64,000 nucleotides of DNA, taken from contig QCXZ01000086.1 of NCBI GenBank assembly GCA_025024175.1, forward strand, positions 25,882,245 to 25,946,244. Direction: 5' to 3'. The stretch's first letter is position 1. The number at the start of each line of letters is the position of its first letter. Origin of the DNA: Rhyzopertha dominica. Its lineage: Eukaryota > Arthropoda > Insecta > Coleoptera > Bostrichidae. Of this stretch, positions 12,761 to 27,700 are shown in pieces. A program made the translations under genes and the position numbers. The notes beneath the pieces are model-generated. The model ran no database searches, was not told where the DNA came from, and was given only the letters and a program-made list of their open reading frames with translations.

Positions 12761-15700
12761 ACGCGGTTTCAGGACGCTGTAGTCGTAGAGCGTCGTGGTT
12801 GCCACCTGCGTTTCTTAAAATCGATGCTGATGCCGACAGCCCTGCGAGTTGACGAATTTCCCTGGGACGTCTGTAATTCATTTCGTCCCGGTGTGCTCAT
12901 TCCTATGATGTTGACGATTTTCAGATTCAGGTGGCAACTCGGCTAAGTCATGTGATATTAGTTAGAGGGATCGCGATGAAGTAATTTATGTTTTTAAGTT
13001 ATGAGCTTGAAATTTTACGTTCTGTACAAAGTAGTCTTAGCTAGCGAATAAACTAATTGATAAAAGTACTCTTGTGTTTCGTTTCGTCTGGAATGTTCTA
13101 TATCTATACTTTCGCAGAAAAAGAACGTCAACAGGTTAAGCTCGTTCAGTTTTTTTCCGGCCCCGCTTTAAACAGGGGCAAATTTCGTACACAAACAATG
13201 GCCAACTGTCAATGCGAAACCCATGTAGGTTATTTTAACCGTCCCTTAATTAATTTATCAATATCGATTTGATGTCGTGTCAGAATAGAAACGTCAGTTT
13301 ATACCCGCACGGCGCTAACTGCGGTTTTGTGTTACCATATCGCCATTACCCATTACATGTAAAGGCATTGTGAAGTGTAATCGTTCAATCAACGCAACAG
13401 CCTGTCATCAAGCGGGCTATGACAACCCCTAAAAATAGGATCGAATAATGCCCATGATGCAAACTTAAAAGCGATGTTCAACTGTATGCGGGGGTGTAGA
13501 TTTTTTAAGGACTATAGTCATCATCCCGAACTTCTCATCTTTAAGGAAAAAACTGAAAAACATCCCCCAATGCCCTAGCTAATTTCTGATTAATTATTCT
13601 CAATTCTGGAGCTCAAAATACCCGGCATGTCATGAAATCTTGCTTTAGTTGGTCGCTAGAAGCAACGGTTCGCTTTGAGAATGGATCAAATTATCTTGCA
13701 GGATAGTAAACTACTACACCTACTTGAGACTGTTTAAATTTAGAATAATTACTTATTGAATTATGGTGGGATTTGCCTAGTATGCATATGTAAAGGTGTG
13801 GTTATATTTCGTAGCTTTACATGAGCAGTTCACATAATACCACGATTTCCTTAGAAACAGTCACAGGTGCAACAACATGCGGACAATGCTTATGCAAAAA
13901 CCTCAAAAGCCGAGATAAGCATAATATGATCGTCTAAATGGAAATCATGTAAGGTATACCCCGACAAAAGCTCTATTGCGATTACAACGCAGGTACATCA
14001 AAGTTCGTTTGTAACCACTTCTCTTATCAAATCTATTGTTTTGCTGCTGAATTTTGGGATAGTATTGCGTCTTCTGACGTTGATCTTTAGATCAATCGCG
14101 TTAAAATCACAATGATCAAATGCAAAGTTGTACTCGCACTAAACCGTTGATAGAACTATACCTTCGCGCGAAATGAAAGCAAATTTAAGGGTGTCAGTAC
14201 GGGAGGAAAAATGCGGTAAATAGAAGTTTAAGTAGCTGATTACCCTTTGAAATGCAATTATGCGCATCAGACGTCCATCACAAGGGAAAAAACGACTGTC
14301 GCTGAGCCAGCACGCGACGCGCAGCCGTACGGGAAATGGCATTCGCCAGTTCCAGCACCGGAAACTGCAGACAGTTGACGCTTCTTCGACGGCAAGCCGC
14401 AGGAGGCCCTAAGGGCGCAGGAGTTCGTCAGAGGCGATTAAACTTTTATTGGGGCAAAAACTCGAACTCGTGGGTTCAGAAGAGGTAAGAGCACTTGCAC
14501 AGGCTTTGCTAGACATCACCAAATTCGAAATAAAAGTTCCTTGGTAGTTGGCGAAAGATCGATCCACTCCCATATTTTACTTACGGTTTTATTTATGTCG
14601 TCGTTAAAACGAACTGAGCAAGAGCGTGTCTTGGTACGACCCAGAAGACGATGCGACCACGCGAATATATAATAACATGATTGTGACATGATATATGCTG
14701 TTCCTGTCCCTACCGGGTTTCCCATCGGAACAGAACGTTAACGACGAAGAGCGTTAATACGAGGGAAGGAGCAAAAACAACGTTAAACCTAAATGAACAC
14801 GGTGCTAGCGAAGAATCATAATACTTCCTCCTTTTTATGGTCAGAAATTAATGCATCTAATGACGCTCGAATAGCAAAAATTCGCTCGCTGCAACGTCGT
14901 AAGATCATCACCCATATCTGAGCCATTAACTGCTTCGTTTACGACACTCGCCTTACTACATTGTAGGTGTTTCACTTCGAAAACAAAAAAGAAGTGTTTC
15001 AATCGACAGATATAAGCAAACCGCAGTTAGGCGTCCCTTAAAAATAAATAAAATTTTATGACACCCATCATCAGGGGCCGTTCAAGGAACTTATTACTAT
15101 GGCTACAATAAAATATTTACGTTCATCCTATTCAAACCGAATTCCTCCCGCGCGAATAAATTGTTGCAGAATAACGCAACAGCTCCGGAATCGATTGTTT
15201 TACGATGTCACCTGTAATAGATTGCGATTTAATCGGACGAAATTTAATTACCTGATTAGTACACCAACAAGGATGTTAATTAAGATCGTAGCTTACGTAT
15301 GCCGACAGGTCAACATGCCCTGCAACAAGGTATTCGGTTTAGTAGTACATGGAAATCGCGGTCATAATTAACGTTTCTCGTTCATTATTCTTTACATTTG
15401 TAATTTATTGTAAAATACTATTCGTAAAGGTACTAACAGATGTTTAATTAAGATATGTGATATTTTGAAACCATTGTTGACAGAATTTCGAAAGTCAAAA
15501 CAAAAAACTGCAACCGCACTCGTAACAAAAATGATTCACATTAAATCACATGATTCACGAGGATAACCTGCTGGTTACTCGGTCACCAAAAAAGTTTCTT
15601 GTACAAACCTGGGCTTTAATATTTTCTTTGCTACCCAAATGAAAGATGTCAAAACTTTCTTTTGGTAAATGTCAACGTGTTGGACTAATATTGTGTAAGT

Positions 15701-15787
15701 TGAGGAATAGTAGCAAAATTTTGAACAAAGCTTACTGCTTAATCAACGAAGAAGTGATGGCTGCAACTTCTTGTTGTGATTGTAGAA
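12761..15787. other. Intergenic DNA between M13 and dynein genes
   Basis: This stretch holds the 3' untranslated region of the M13 gene, with an AATAAA at 13047-13052 as a candidate polyadenylation signal, and the presumed promoter and 5' leader of the dynein gene. Short ORFs at 13057-13272, 14139-14342 and 15099-15371 show no family resemblance. I searched for an RFX X-box before the dynein start and saw only a poor candidate (see rejected list). Confidence 0.5.
13047..13052 (+). terminator. Candidate poly(A) signal of M13 gene
   Basis: This is the first AATAAA seen after the M13 stop at 12760, about 290 bases downstream. That is a normal 3' UTR length, though no transcript supports it here. 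Confidence 0.45.
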
Positions 15788-18700
15788 ATGGACAAGACGG
15801 AGCAGCAGCAGGACAGTCGGATCCTGTTCGTTTCGACTTTTGTACAGAAAACGCTAAAGCTGAAACCGGAGAAGTTCAGCCGCATGATGGCAACAGAGGA
15901 GCACAAGGCGGTGATAATGAAATTTCTTGAGCGGCCCAATCCACCGATGCTCGTCATTGTACTGACCCCTACTGCTCAGCTAGTAGCCAGTAATGGATTC
16001 CCATTGACTCAACTTAAATCCAAAGGTAAACGAAAATGTTTAGACGAGAAAAGAAAGCACGCGCGCCTTTTACATTAATTTAGCGCGACGCTAATATCCG
16101 GTAATATCCTGATTTTTATCGGGGTTTGACTCTCCCTTAAAAGGTCGTCCGCTTTATTCGTCATGGGAATTTTAAATGAACATAAATATTTGCTTCAGGA
16201 GTTTATTTCGTGAAAAAAGGCGCCATCCCCGTCAACAAGGCCGAGCCATCCGAATCGCTTATAATCGGAGATTTGTCTTGCAAAATTATCGATGAACTGG
16301 CTTCGCTCGTCGAAGAGGTAATTACTTACTTTAATATCCGTAAAAAGTTTCAGCTTTTTTTCTCAACCTCCTAATGAACGAACGTGCAGGGTGGCCGTGG
16401 AAACCTACCATGACTTAAAGAGATGAGTTTTTTATTATCTGTAAATACTAATTAAACTATAATGAAAAGTTTTAACCACGATATTTATAAAGACTAAATA
16501 CGTATTTCTTCCGTTGAAGATCTGGTGAGGATTTTGTATTTTTGTATTTTAAAGAGTGTCGAACTTATCCTCTGTAAGATCAAAATCTGTTCTTTAAGGG
16601 GACACCCTGTACGCAAAAGGGAAACGAATGTGCCACGATGCCTTCTCCCATTGTCAAGCAAATCTTTGTAAAGGTGCGGGATTGATCCCGTTTTGTATAT
16701 TTGTATAGATATTCGTGCCGCTGCTCTCAAATCCTACCAATCACGACAAATGGCCGGCAGTTATAGCGAAAGATATTCAGAAACACGTCCATAGCTTAAA
16801 GAGCACAGTATATCAAGTGAAGGGACAAGTTAATGGACAAACCGTCCTGCCGATGCCTGTCGGTGTGGAGAAAGTATTCGACGTAGAGAAAGCCCTCATC
16901 GACAGTAACGGAGAAATATGCGACCTATACTTCAAAAGTGCAGTGGAAGGCGTAGTTATCAAATGGGCAACCCAAATAAACGACGTTCTGGTCAACGATT
17001 CCTCTGAGAAAGCGGGGTGCGGTGTGAACCCAGTGCCCTCGGCCGAGATCGATTTTTGGAACCTGAGGGCGAAGAACCTCTTGTACATTTACGAACAGTT
17101 GAGGGAACCGAGGATCCGCAGTATGGGAATCATACTCGAAAAAACCAACAGCGCTTATTACAGCTGCTTCCAAGGACTGTTCAAGAATATCGTGATATCA
17201 CTGGCAGAAGCTAAAGACATCTGTCTTTACCTGGAACCTCTGAAAAAGCACGTGAGTGCCATACAAGAAACCGAATTCAACGAATGCATCCCACTTTTAG
17301 CACCCGTAATGCACGTTCTGTGTTTAATCTGGTCCAACTGCAGATACTACAACGAAGTAAAGATGATAGTCCTGCTGAAACAGGTGTGCAATCTTCTTAT
17401 TCGTGAAGCAAAACGATTCTTGGATCCCACAACGCTCTTCCACAGCGACGTCGACGAAGCTATGCAAAGAGTGACCGCTTGCGTGAAGGTGCTGCGGCAT
17501 TTTCAGGACGTTTTCAACAGATACAAGGACAACCTGCACAGGTTTTTTAAAGATCGAGAACCGGAGCACTGGAATTTCCATCCAAACGTAATCTTCGAGC
17601 GCTACAACGCCTTCTTCGAGAGGCTGGAGAAGATCAGGTGGTTTTTTACCACGGTTCTGGAGTTTTCGAAATTAGAAAAGGTGGAAATAGGAGGGATGAA
17701 AGGGCGAGTGTTGAGCAACAGGGTTTCATGCATTTACAACGAATTCCTGCAGCATCTTTCGGCATTTTCGGGGAAATCCTACGACGTTCTGGACCCCGAC
17801 GACATGAATTTCAACGATGACTTCGACAATTTCAAGGAGAGGATTTTCGAAATGGATCTGAAGCTAGCTGCTGTGTTGTGTCAGGCTTTCGAAGACTGTG
17901 TCAACTTACAAAGTATATTTAAGGTATAGTTGGTGTGCTGCGACATTATTAATGAAGTAAATGCCGAGATTTCCCGTCCTTTATTGCAACGTCTTCAGTT
18001 TGTCTCCAATTGTGCTCTCGAAGGTCCTTTTCAGAAATAACAAACAGGTAACGTTCACTTCAAACCGTATGCGAACGTAACCGTATTCACTTCTCAACAG
18101 GGCACAGTCACATTCAAAATTAACGAAACTATGTAAGTTCCTGAGAAGTTACACTCGAATCATCTGGTGTTGACATAGTAGTTTTATGTAAACGGTAATA
18201 TAGACAACCAAAAAGACGGATAAATGTTTATAAAAACGTAGCCCCTTTTTTACGGAAAAACTTGGAGATAATAAGACACTCAGATACTACTAATACTTAG
18301 CGTTACTATTATTTATTTAAAATTAAAAACTCACCCATTATTTAAGGTGGATTTGCTACAATAATTAAAAGTCGTCTTTAAAAATTATACACAGTTATAT
18401 GGTATAACGCTTTCCGCTATCTAAAAGCCAGCGTCAGTACCAGAATCAATAAAGAAAGAATTTTTACAAGTATTTTGACTTTGTACTGGACAAATGAAAT
18501 ACTTAAATCCTTTAGATTTGTAAATTTTTGCTCACTTATGATTGTATACATTAACAAACTATAAACGCCTGAATGACTTAAAAGTGAAATTTGGTTTTAT
18601 TATAGACAAAACGGGAAAGCAATATTTAATTTATGAGGAAGAAATAATTTAGAGAGACCAACTGAGATTTGACCTAAAAGAATATCAAGTCTTAACTTTA

Positions 18701-21700
18701 TCATCAATTTTTGTCAAATAAAGCAGAGTTTTTCTATGAAAAAAATTGGAAAAATGTGTTTTTAAAATAATAATAATGGCTATTTTTTTTAGTTTTTTTA
18801 GTATTTTCAAGATCTTATGTTATTTTCCAAAGGTAGTAATAACTGAACTAGCTCTAATCTGCTACGATCATGTGAGGACGGGAAATAATAATGGCACTAA
18901 TTTGTAATTTAGTTTTACCACTTATATAAGACTATTTGATTTAGCTCATAAGCATAGTGGGGTGCATCCTTGAACGTCCATTAATAAAAGAGAAGTTCAC
19001 TGCAGAATACGTCAAGATTTTGGAACTTTTAGAGGACGAGATATGCACGGCAGATGTAAACATCCGGAAAAGTAGTCTAAATAAGGAACTCAACCGTAAC
19101 ATTTCAGGTACTATTTACGGAGCAATTACGCAACAAAGAGAAACACGGACAGTTCGTCGTTGACCATTACATGCCTCCGATAGCTGGTACCTTGAGATGG
19201 ACAAGAAATTTACAGGAAAGAATAACGGGCCCAGTGGAAAACTTCAAAGTACTGCAGCATTCGTAAGTAGCAAGTATGTAAAATGCTACTCAGAAGCCTT
19301 ATGTCTATTTGTCCTTTCCAGCATCGCAGATTCCCCGAAGGCAGGTGAAATATTAAAGAAATTCGAAAACTTAATAAAGAGACTGAACCAGTTCGAGCGA
19401 TGTTTATTCAAGCAGTGGGAGTCGGCCGTATCTGAGCAAGTTGAGGTGAACTTGCGACAGTGCCTGATAATCAGGAACATTAAAACAAAGGAGTTGTACC
19501 TAAACTTCAACCCCCAGGTGTGTACAGCGGACAGTCGCGTGAGGTCGGACGTAAATTATTTTTTCAGTTGTCCGCCGTGCTGCGGGAGGTGCACTATTTA
19601 AAACTGATGGGTTACACCGGAATCCCGGAGAGCGCCCTCAGGATGCTGGACCGTGACGTGACTTTTAGGAGTTACATCGCGAACCTGAACGCAACGATCA
19701 ACTGGTACAACCGCATCAGGCGGACAAGCAGAGACGTCGAGTATAACTTGATCCAGAGCGAATTAGAAGAAATCGACAAGTTAGTTCAGCACGGACAGAA
19801 CCACCTCGATTGGAACTCGCAGGGTAAATCGGTTTTCCAGCTGGAAAACGAACAGCGCGATGTAACAGGGGGCAAATGTAAATTGCAACCTGGTATATTA
19901 TTGCAGATTTGCGATTTTCCTGTTTTTACAGGAAAATTTCAACCAAAACTCTAGTTTGTCGCGTGCAGTTATTTCAATTTATCAAATTTTAACCAAGCGT
20001 AACATGATTTTTTTAAATATAGAGAGGGTATTTTTTATACTGTTTAAAAGAAATTTTTATTACATTTCCAACGGCGTAATATAGTCCACTCTACCTTCAA
20101 CTGTTTCTGTAAATTTTATCATTTACTGTGAACACGTTATATGTTAGTACTTAGTGCTTTTAGTCACAGCAGGCTAGGGAGACCATTTAACTTCTAGTTA
20201 CAATTAATTAATTTTGAACACTGACAAGTATTGTGCTTTTGTTATCAAAAGACGTTGAATTTATTGAAAAATGAATTAAGAGAAGGGTCATTTAGAAATG
20301 TTTTGGAGGTTTTCAACTACTGGTAGCATGAATTATACCAAACAAACAAAAGAGAAAGCTGTTACAAACGAGAAAAATGAATCTCATGTACTACAACGGT
20401 ACTAAATAAAGGAAAAGTAGAATTTAAGGACAAATTATATTCCTGGAAGGATTAAGCTTTTTAAGTACCTGCCATATTTGGCCAATACTAAACTTCTGCT
20501 GCTACTGCTGCAATTTACATACTCCTCAAAACTTACCTATGCAGTTTACATAGCTCGCAAAACCCTCGCTGCAACTTACAAACGCCGGTAACAGATCGCA
20601 GAGATTTCAAAGCTTGGCAAATTAATTTTTTGATAGAGAGGATTTATAACGAATTCCCTGTGTCTGTAATGGTGCTAGTTAATTAGCGTAACTGCAATTC
20701 TAGCAACTCGTCATAAGCGATCGATGTTAATAACATGGAATTTTCCATTTCAGACCTGTGGGATTACATGGTGAAACTACACACCCTAGTCGGTAATTTG
20801 CAACAGCATCTTCAGAAGAGTCAGGAAAATCTGTCCGAAATAAAAGACTTGCTTGTTCCCTTTGCTCGTCAGCCACTTTTCGAACGGAAAGATGGAAAAA
20901 GAGACGCCGTTCTTTGTCTAGAAGAACGCGAAGAACGAATAGCGAAGGTATACGCCGGTATACTGAAAACTTCCGAACAAATATACCAGCTGCTGAACCA
21001 TAATATGGAACTTTTCGAAATGAGCGACAAGCAAGACAATTCGAAGTGGGTTAGTTACACTGATTTCGTCGACAAGATCATTCTCAGTTATTTGTATCAA
21101 GCAGTAGGATGCAGGTAATTGTTTCTATAACTCATAATTATTATTAGTAGCCACTTCTTTTACATCTATTATATTGTTTCAGCTTGGGATATATAAGCGA
21201 ACACATGGACCCGTCTAATAATTTAGCGCCTCTTTTCGAATCCCAGTTAAAACTTCTAGAACCCAATGTAGTGTTTATACCTTCTCTGGATCCGGATTCC
21301 CCCAACAACTTCCAAAGCATTATAAACCAGTTGATCAGAGATATAATTAAGATGGCTTCCATAGTACCCAGACTATCGAAAACTAGCACGCTAACATACG
21401 AGGAGGAAATCGAACAACACCCAGATATTATAGAAATGAAACAAGATGTCTTCTCAAACGTAAACAGAGTCGTACACGAGGCTTATAATTTTTGCGACAG
21501 CTTTCAGAATTATTCTTACCTGTGGCTGGATGATAAAGGTAGATACCTCCATCAATTCTTGACTTACAGCAGACAACTAACTAACGAGGAATACGAACTG
21601 GTGCAGTTAAATGACCCCGACGCTCCGAAGCCATGTCCCCCAAAGATGGAGGCGTTTCGGGAGCAAATCGATAACTTCGAAACTTTGTTCAACGAAGTTG

Positions 21701-24700
21701 AGAGCCTGAAAACTGAACACATATTCAGCGGATGGTTCAAAGTCGACGTGAAGCCTTTTAAGCAGGCTCTCCTGAACACGGTCAGAAAATGGGGCAACAC
21801 GTTCAAACAGCATCTCGTAGATACAGTGACGCACAATTTGTGCGACTTAGGAAATTTCATCAGGTCCGCAGACGAGGGTCTTCAGCAGCCCGTCTTGGAA
21901 GGCGACTATCAAGCCCTCGTGAATGTGATGGGTTTCCTGCTGAAGGTGAAGGAGCGACAGGCAGCGACGGACGAAATGTTCGGACCGTTACGCGACACTA
22001 TCGAGCTCCTGAAACTCTACGATCAGGATATTCCCGAGGAGATCAACGTCTACTTGCAGGAGCTGCCGGAGCAATGGAATAACACGAAAAAAATCGCCCT
22101 GACGGTTAAGCAGCAAGTAGCCCCTCTTCAGGCCGTTGAAGTCACGTGCATTCGCAAGAGGATTACGGATTTCGACAGTAGGATTGTTTATTATAGGGAA
22201 GTGTTTAAGAAATATCCCTTCATGCAGTACAGTTGTACGGAACCGTATAAAGTTATAGATCGGGTGCACCGGGACCTCCAGAAGTTTGAAAACGAAATGA
22301 GAGATTTGCAGCAATCGGGATCGCTGTTTGAGGTCACTGTTCCGGACTTCAAGGTGCTGAAGCAGTGCAGGAAGGAACTGAAAATGCTGAAAGTAAGGTT
22401 ATTGCGCGCTTGTGATCTTCCTTCCACCTCCCTTCTGCTTATTATCTATCCTCTCCGCCTAAATAGACTTCATATTCTGGCAGTTCCGGTAAATATCTAA
22501 CGAACTACAATGTTTAATAACATAGTTTAATAACAAATATTCAGTAGTTATTACGAACGATCTCATCTTTGTGATGGCTTCGTAGTATCTGTTTCATTTC
22601 ATTTGCCTACAATAAATCCTTACTGATGGCTCATACTGCATATCCTTATATATGGCACACCCTGCGAACGCTTTATCAAAAGAACCCACATATAGTTCGT
22701 AATCCAGATAGGACTCCTGCTAATACTGTGTTGCGTGGCGCAGCAATTATGGGATTACGTATATATCGTGCACACCTGTGTCGACGATTGGAAGACCACT
22801 CCATGGCGCAAGATAGACGTTGAAAATATGGACATCGAATGCAAGAAGTTCGCTAAAGAGATAAGAATGCTGGATAAAGAGATGCGTGGCTGGGATACTT
22901 ACACAGGACTTGAAGCTACCGTTAAAAATACTCTCACATCTTTAAAAGCTGTAGNGGAACTACAAAATTCGGCTATAAGAGAGAGACATTGGAATCAATT
23001 AATGAAATCAACGAAGGTATGTTGAATTACATTTGGGGATGTGTGTATATACTTGTATATATTGTGTGCTTCGAATAAGTGATTTGTATATATTGTACAT
23101 AATCATTGTAAATATCATGTTCTTATCATGTTAACTGCATCTGTTCCAGAATCTAGCCGCTATGCCGCAAGAGTTCATAGTAAGTACTGATCCCCAATGC
23201 GGCATGTCCTGTGCTAATTTTTGGCTAACGCAGAGGGCTCACACATCAAAGCCGCTTCCTCATTTAAAGCTGTCGGAAGCAATTAGTTTAGTTAACTTTC
23301 CACCCTACCCTTTTCGTCGCGACCGCGACCGCCCGGAAATCGATTGCAATTAAAATCTTAATCCACAATTAAATAAATCTCGATTACCCGATCCTTTATT
23401 GTTCGCCTTCCGCACTCAACTCTAGTGTAAAAAAGCTGCACAAGAACATATCGCTACACTTTCGCTTTCAAGCTTTAATGCACTTTAATGTATAGTCGGC
23501 GGGGCTGGAAATGTTACCTTTAAGCTATGAAAATCTATAATGTTCCTTAATTCTCAAATTAGTTAATGATAGTGCTCACGCACTTTACAGTACCATTTCA
23601 AACACTAACGCTTGATATTTTATCCAATATCTGTTGCACTACAATAATTACACTGTATATATTATATCTTAGCACATATACAAAATCTAACGCAACACAC
23701 GCTCACATAACTAAAGCACCACTTGTTTCAGTTTGTTTATTTACTCCTTCACTGTCCAAGATTATACTCCCTATAGCTAAAATTATGCCCACCTTTAATA
23801 CGGGAATATTACAGAAGGTAGTGACCTGGTTAGTTTACACTTTTTGTCACTAGATATATCAAACGCTGCAGCTCCATTTATTTCTGTAATGCCAAAGATT
23901 AATTAGATAGAGGATTCATTGCTATTCAACTCATCGAAACCACACGACGTTAAATATAATCATAGATTTTCACCTTTACCATTATCGTTCGCATCTACTA
24001 CATACTAAACTAAAAATTTTCCAGACCAAGATTATTATGGACCACAGCACGACGCTAGCAGACCTGCTTGAGCTAAATCTCCACGAATGCGAAGAAGAAG
24101 TAAAAAACATTGTTGACAAAGCAGTCAAAGAGATGTCAATGGAAAAAGTTTTACGCGAACTGAACGCTACCTGGTCCACGATGCAGTTCGAACAAGAAAT
24201 ACACCAGCGAACCGGTTGCAAGCTGCTGAAAGCCAGCGAAGAATTAATAGAGACGCTCGAAGACAACCAAGTCCAGCTCCAAAACTTGATAACCTCCAAA
24301 TTCATAGCGTACTTCCTAGAGGAGGTATCCTCGTGGCAAAGCAAGCTAGGTCTGGCTGATCAAGTGATAACGCTTTGGTTGGAGGTGCAGCGGACCTGGC
24401 TGCACTTGGAATCCATATTCATGAGCTCCGAGGACATTAGGAAACAATTACCCACCGATTCCGAACGGTTCGACAATATTGATAAGGATTTCAAGGTTCT
24501 AATGGAAGAAATGGCTAAAGTCCCCAATGTTATCGAGTCTACAAACAGACCGGGTCTCTTAGAGAGCCTTGAGGAGCTCCAGAAAGATCTGACGCTTTGT
24601 GAGAAAGCTCTAGCGGTTTACCTCGAATCGAAGAGGTTGGCGTTTCCGCGGTTCTATTTTGTGTCATCGGCAGATTTGCTCGACATACTGTCGAGCGGAA

Positions 24701-27700
24701 ACCAGCCGGAGCTTGTTGCGAAACATTTAACGAAATTATTCGATTCCATCGCCAGACTTAATTTCGGCAAGAACGATGACGGCACAATAAACAAGAAGAT
24801 ACACGGCATGCACGCTAAAGATGGCGAATACGTGAATTTCGACGCGGAATGCGATTGCTGCGGTGCGGTAAGGAAACTGTAATATTGTACTTTAAACACT
24901 ATGTACAGTCGAAATGTTGCAGGTCGAAATCTGGCTAAATCGCATCCAGGATGCGATGCGCTCAACCATACGTCATTGCATAGGCGAGGCTATCGTGACG
25001 TACGAGGAAAAAGCTCGTGACCAATGGCTTTTCGATTACCCGGCTCAAGTCTCGCTGTGCGGCACCCAGATATGGTGGACGACCGAAGTGAATATAGCTT
25101 TTTCCCGGCTGGAAGAGGGCTACGACAACGCCATACGCGACTATTACAAAAAACAGGTGTCCCAGTTGAGCACTTTAATTTCTTTGCTGCTCGGAGATTT
25201 GACGAAGCAGGATAGGCAAAAAATTATGACCATCTGCACGATAGATGTCCACTCGAGAGATGTAGTCGGCAAACTAATACAAATGAAAGTCGAGAGCGCT
25301 TCCGCTTTTCAATGGGTCTCACAGCTCAGGCACAGGTGGGACGAGACAGATAGACATTGTTTCGCTAATATCTGCGACGCCCAGTTCAAATACAGCTATG
25401 AGTATCTCGGAAACACTGCGAGGCTGGTTATAACGCCTCTCACCGATCGGTGCTACATCACTTTAACTCAGGTAACAAGAAAACGGCAAAAAGACGATAA
25501 GAAATGTATTTACTTTCATAAATGCGGCCATGAAACTAGCATCAATACTGCATCAAAATGAGGGTTTAATATGCTAATGTTAATTATAAACACGACCGAT
25601 TGGTAGTTAAACTTCGTTCTTCAATAATCTTGGTACATCATGTTTTACAAATACAGCTCGTGACTAAAACAAATAAAGAGAAAAAAATCTGTCACTAAAG
25701 TTAGGGTATAAAATGTTACACAAAATAGTAAGTACTTTTCATGTACTTTCTAAATCGGCAATATAATATGGGTATTCTATTTAAGAAAACACAAGTTTGA
25801 TACGCTACGGGAATACGACACGCTACTGATGGCCAGAAATATTTGAGGAACATGGCGACAGTAATTGTGCACAATTTTGTTTTATATTTTACGGCAAAAG
25901 CAAAAACCTTTCGTAATTTTGATATTCTGTAGTAATTTCACGTACACGGACGGAAAACAGAGCACATTTAGCGAAAACAGCTATTTAGATGAGCCAGTCG
26001 TTGATCGACAGACATATAATTTTCACAAAAGGGGCTTTTTAAAACGAACTACTACTAAGATTACCTTAAAATAACCCGTTTCTTTCTTCCTTATATTGGA
26101 GAATTTGGTAATAAATTAATCAATTTATTCATGACACTTCTAGATGGTCGCCGATGCCCTTGTATTTAATATTAAAAATTACTACTTGTATAAGTTAAAA
26201 TAAAACCACCCTGTTACATGAAATTCTGTCATCTGTTCCCACACGACATCATTAATAAAAACCCACCAACAAATTTGGTAGCGTAAAAGCGGGCGATATT
26301 ATCCTTCCCGGTAATTCAGTAATATGTACGCCAATGCTCCTTCCGGAGGGAAGGTGGACAGCAGGCGACCCTCCTAATATAAAATTCCCGTAAATCCCAG
26401 AGGACGAATCCTCCGGGCCATAATACAAATTAATAAAAATCCCCATTGCGGAGGCCGCTGTCCAGCTGTTTGCGTCGTTTCACACGGCAGCAGAACGGCC
26501 ATAGCACAAAGAGTTGCGTTATTTTCAGTCCTTGCATTTAATAATGGGAGGAGGACCGGCTGGCCCCGCAGGAACCGGGAAAACGGAGACTACCAAGGAC
26601 CTAGGCCGGGCACTGGGGATAATGGTATACGTGTTTAATTGTAGCGAGCAAATGGATTACAAAGTAATAAGTTAGTACATAACTCTATACAATGTAGTCG
26701 AGATGGTTTTTTTTCAGTCGTGCGGCAATATTTATAAGGGGCTGGCCCAGACGGGCGCTTGGGGATGTTTCGATGAATTCAATCGCATATCAGTGGAGGT
26801 GTTGTCTGTAGTGGCCGTGCAGGTGAAATCAGTCTTGGACGCCATCAGAAACAAAAGAACCACGTTCGATTTCATGGGTGAAATCATCGGACTCGTACCT
26901 ACCGTGGGGATATTCATCACTATGAATCCAGGATANGCTGGACGAACAGAATTGCCCGAAAATCTTAAGGCCCTGTTCAGGTAAATTAATCTTAATTTTA
27001 ATGACACACACTGCGACAAAGCTTTTAGGAAACTATTGCTCTTGTTAATACTATTACAAACATAAATAAATTTATATAATCGTATTTATAAAGAGAATGA
27101 GAAATATAATATAAATATAAGATCTGAATCGTAATTTCGCACAAATCATTATCCAGACAATAGCTATGACTTCATCCTCTTTTCAAAATTTAAAACAATG
27201 ACACTCAAGGGTGTTCTTTCGATAACAACAGAGCATTACAGTCGCAACCTTGCTATGACAATATTCCGTCATTGGTTTCATTGACAGGACGGCACACCGC
27301 GTAGGTCTCGTCGTTCCATCTAAAATTTAAATCGGTATCCAATTTTCTACCAATATATCCTACAGAAAAACGCAAATATCCGTTTGTGTAAACATTTACT
27401 TTGTTCATGTCCCTGCTGTGTATACATCGAGTAATATAGCTTCCGGGTGAAAAAGGAGAAGCGAGAGTTAAAATTTTATATGCATCGATAAACATATGGA
27501 GCTTACGCTGCGGAAGCGATTTGATTTAGATAAATCAACCGTTCGATAAATTACTTCCACATGATGAGTGCGAGGGCGTTAGCGCACTTCTTAGCGGCTC
27601 CTTTAATTAACTTTAACCGATTCCACGCTAAGGCAATCCCACCCTTTGACCTGAGCTGAGCCAGAGCGTTCAATTTGCAGTGTTAACAGGTAACCTAAAC

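Noticed and set aside
15541..15590. GGTTACTCGGTCACC upstream of the dynein gene as an RFX X-box
   Set aside because: The second half-site does not fit the RRYRAC pattern, and it lies about 210 bases before the ATG without other support. It is a poor match to the ciliary X-box consensus.
19056..19163. Reading straight through from dynein exon 18945 into [12 protein letters not shown] and beyond
   Set aside because: The straight frame soon hits a stop and loses homology. Splicing the 52-base intron 19056-19107 restores [19 protein letters not shown], which fits the family.
26250..26450. GC-richer, partly palindromic block as a possible RNA gene
   Set aside because: It contains short inverted words such as CTTCCGGAGGGAAGG, but I could not fold it into a tRNA or another known RNA, and it is followed by the ordinary acceptor of dynein exon 26529.
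27253..27495. 80-residue minus-strand ORF in a dynein intron as a nested gene
   Set aside because: It has no recognisable domain, no signal peptide and no splice or transcription context, and such lengths are expected by chance in 64 kb.
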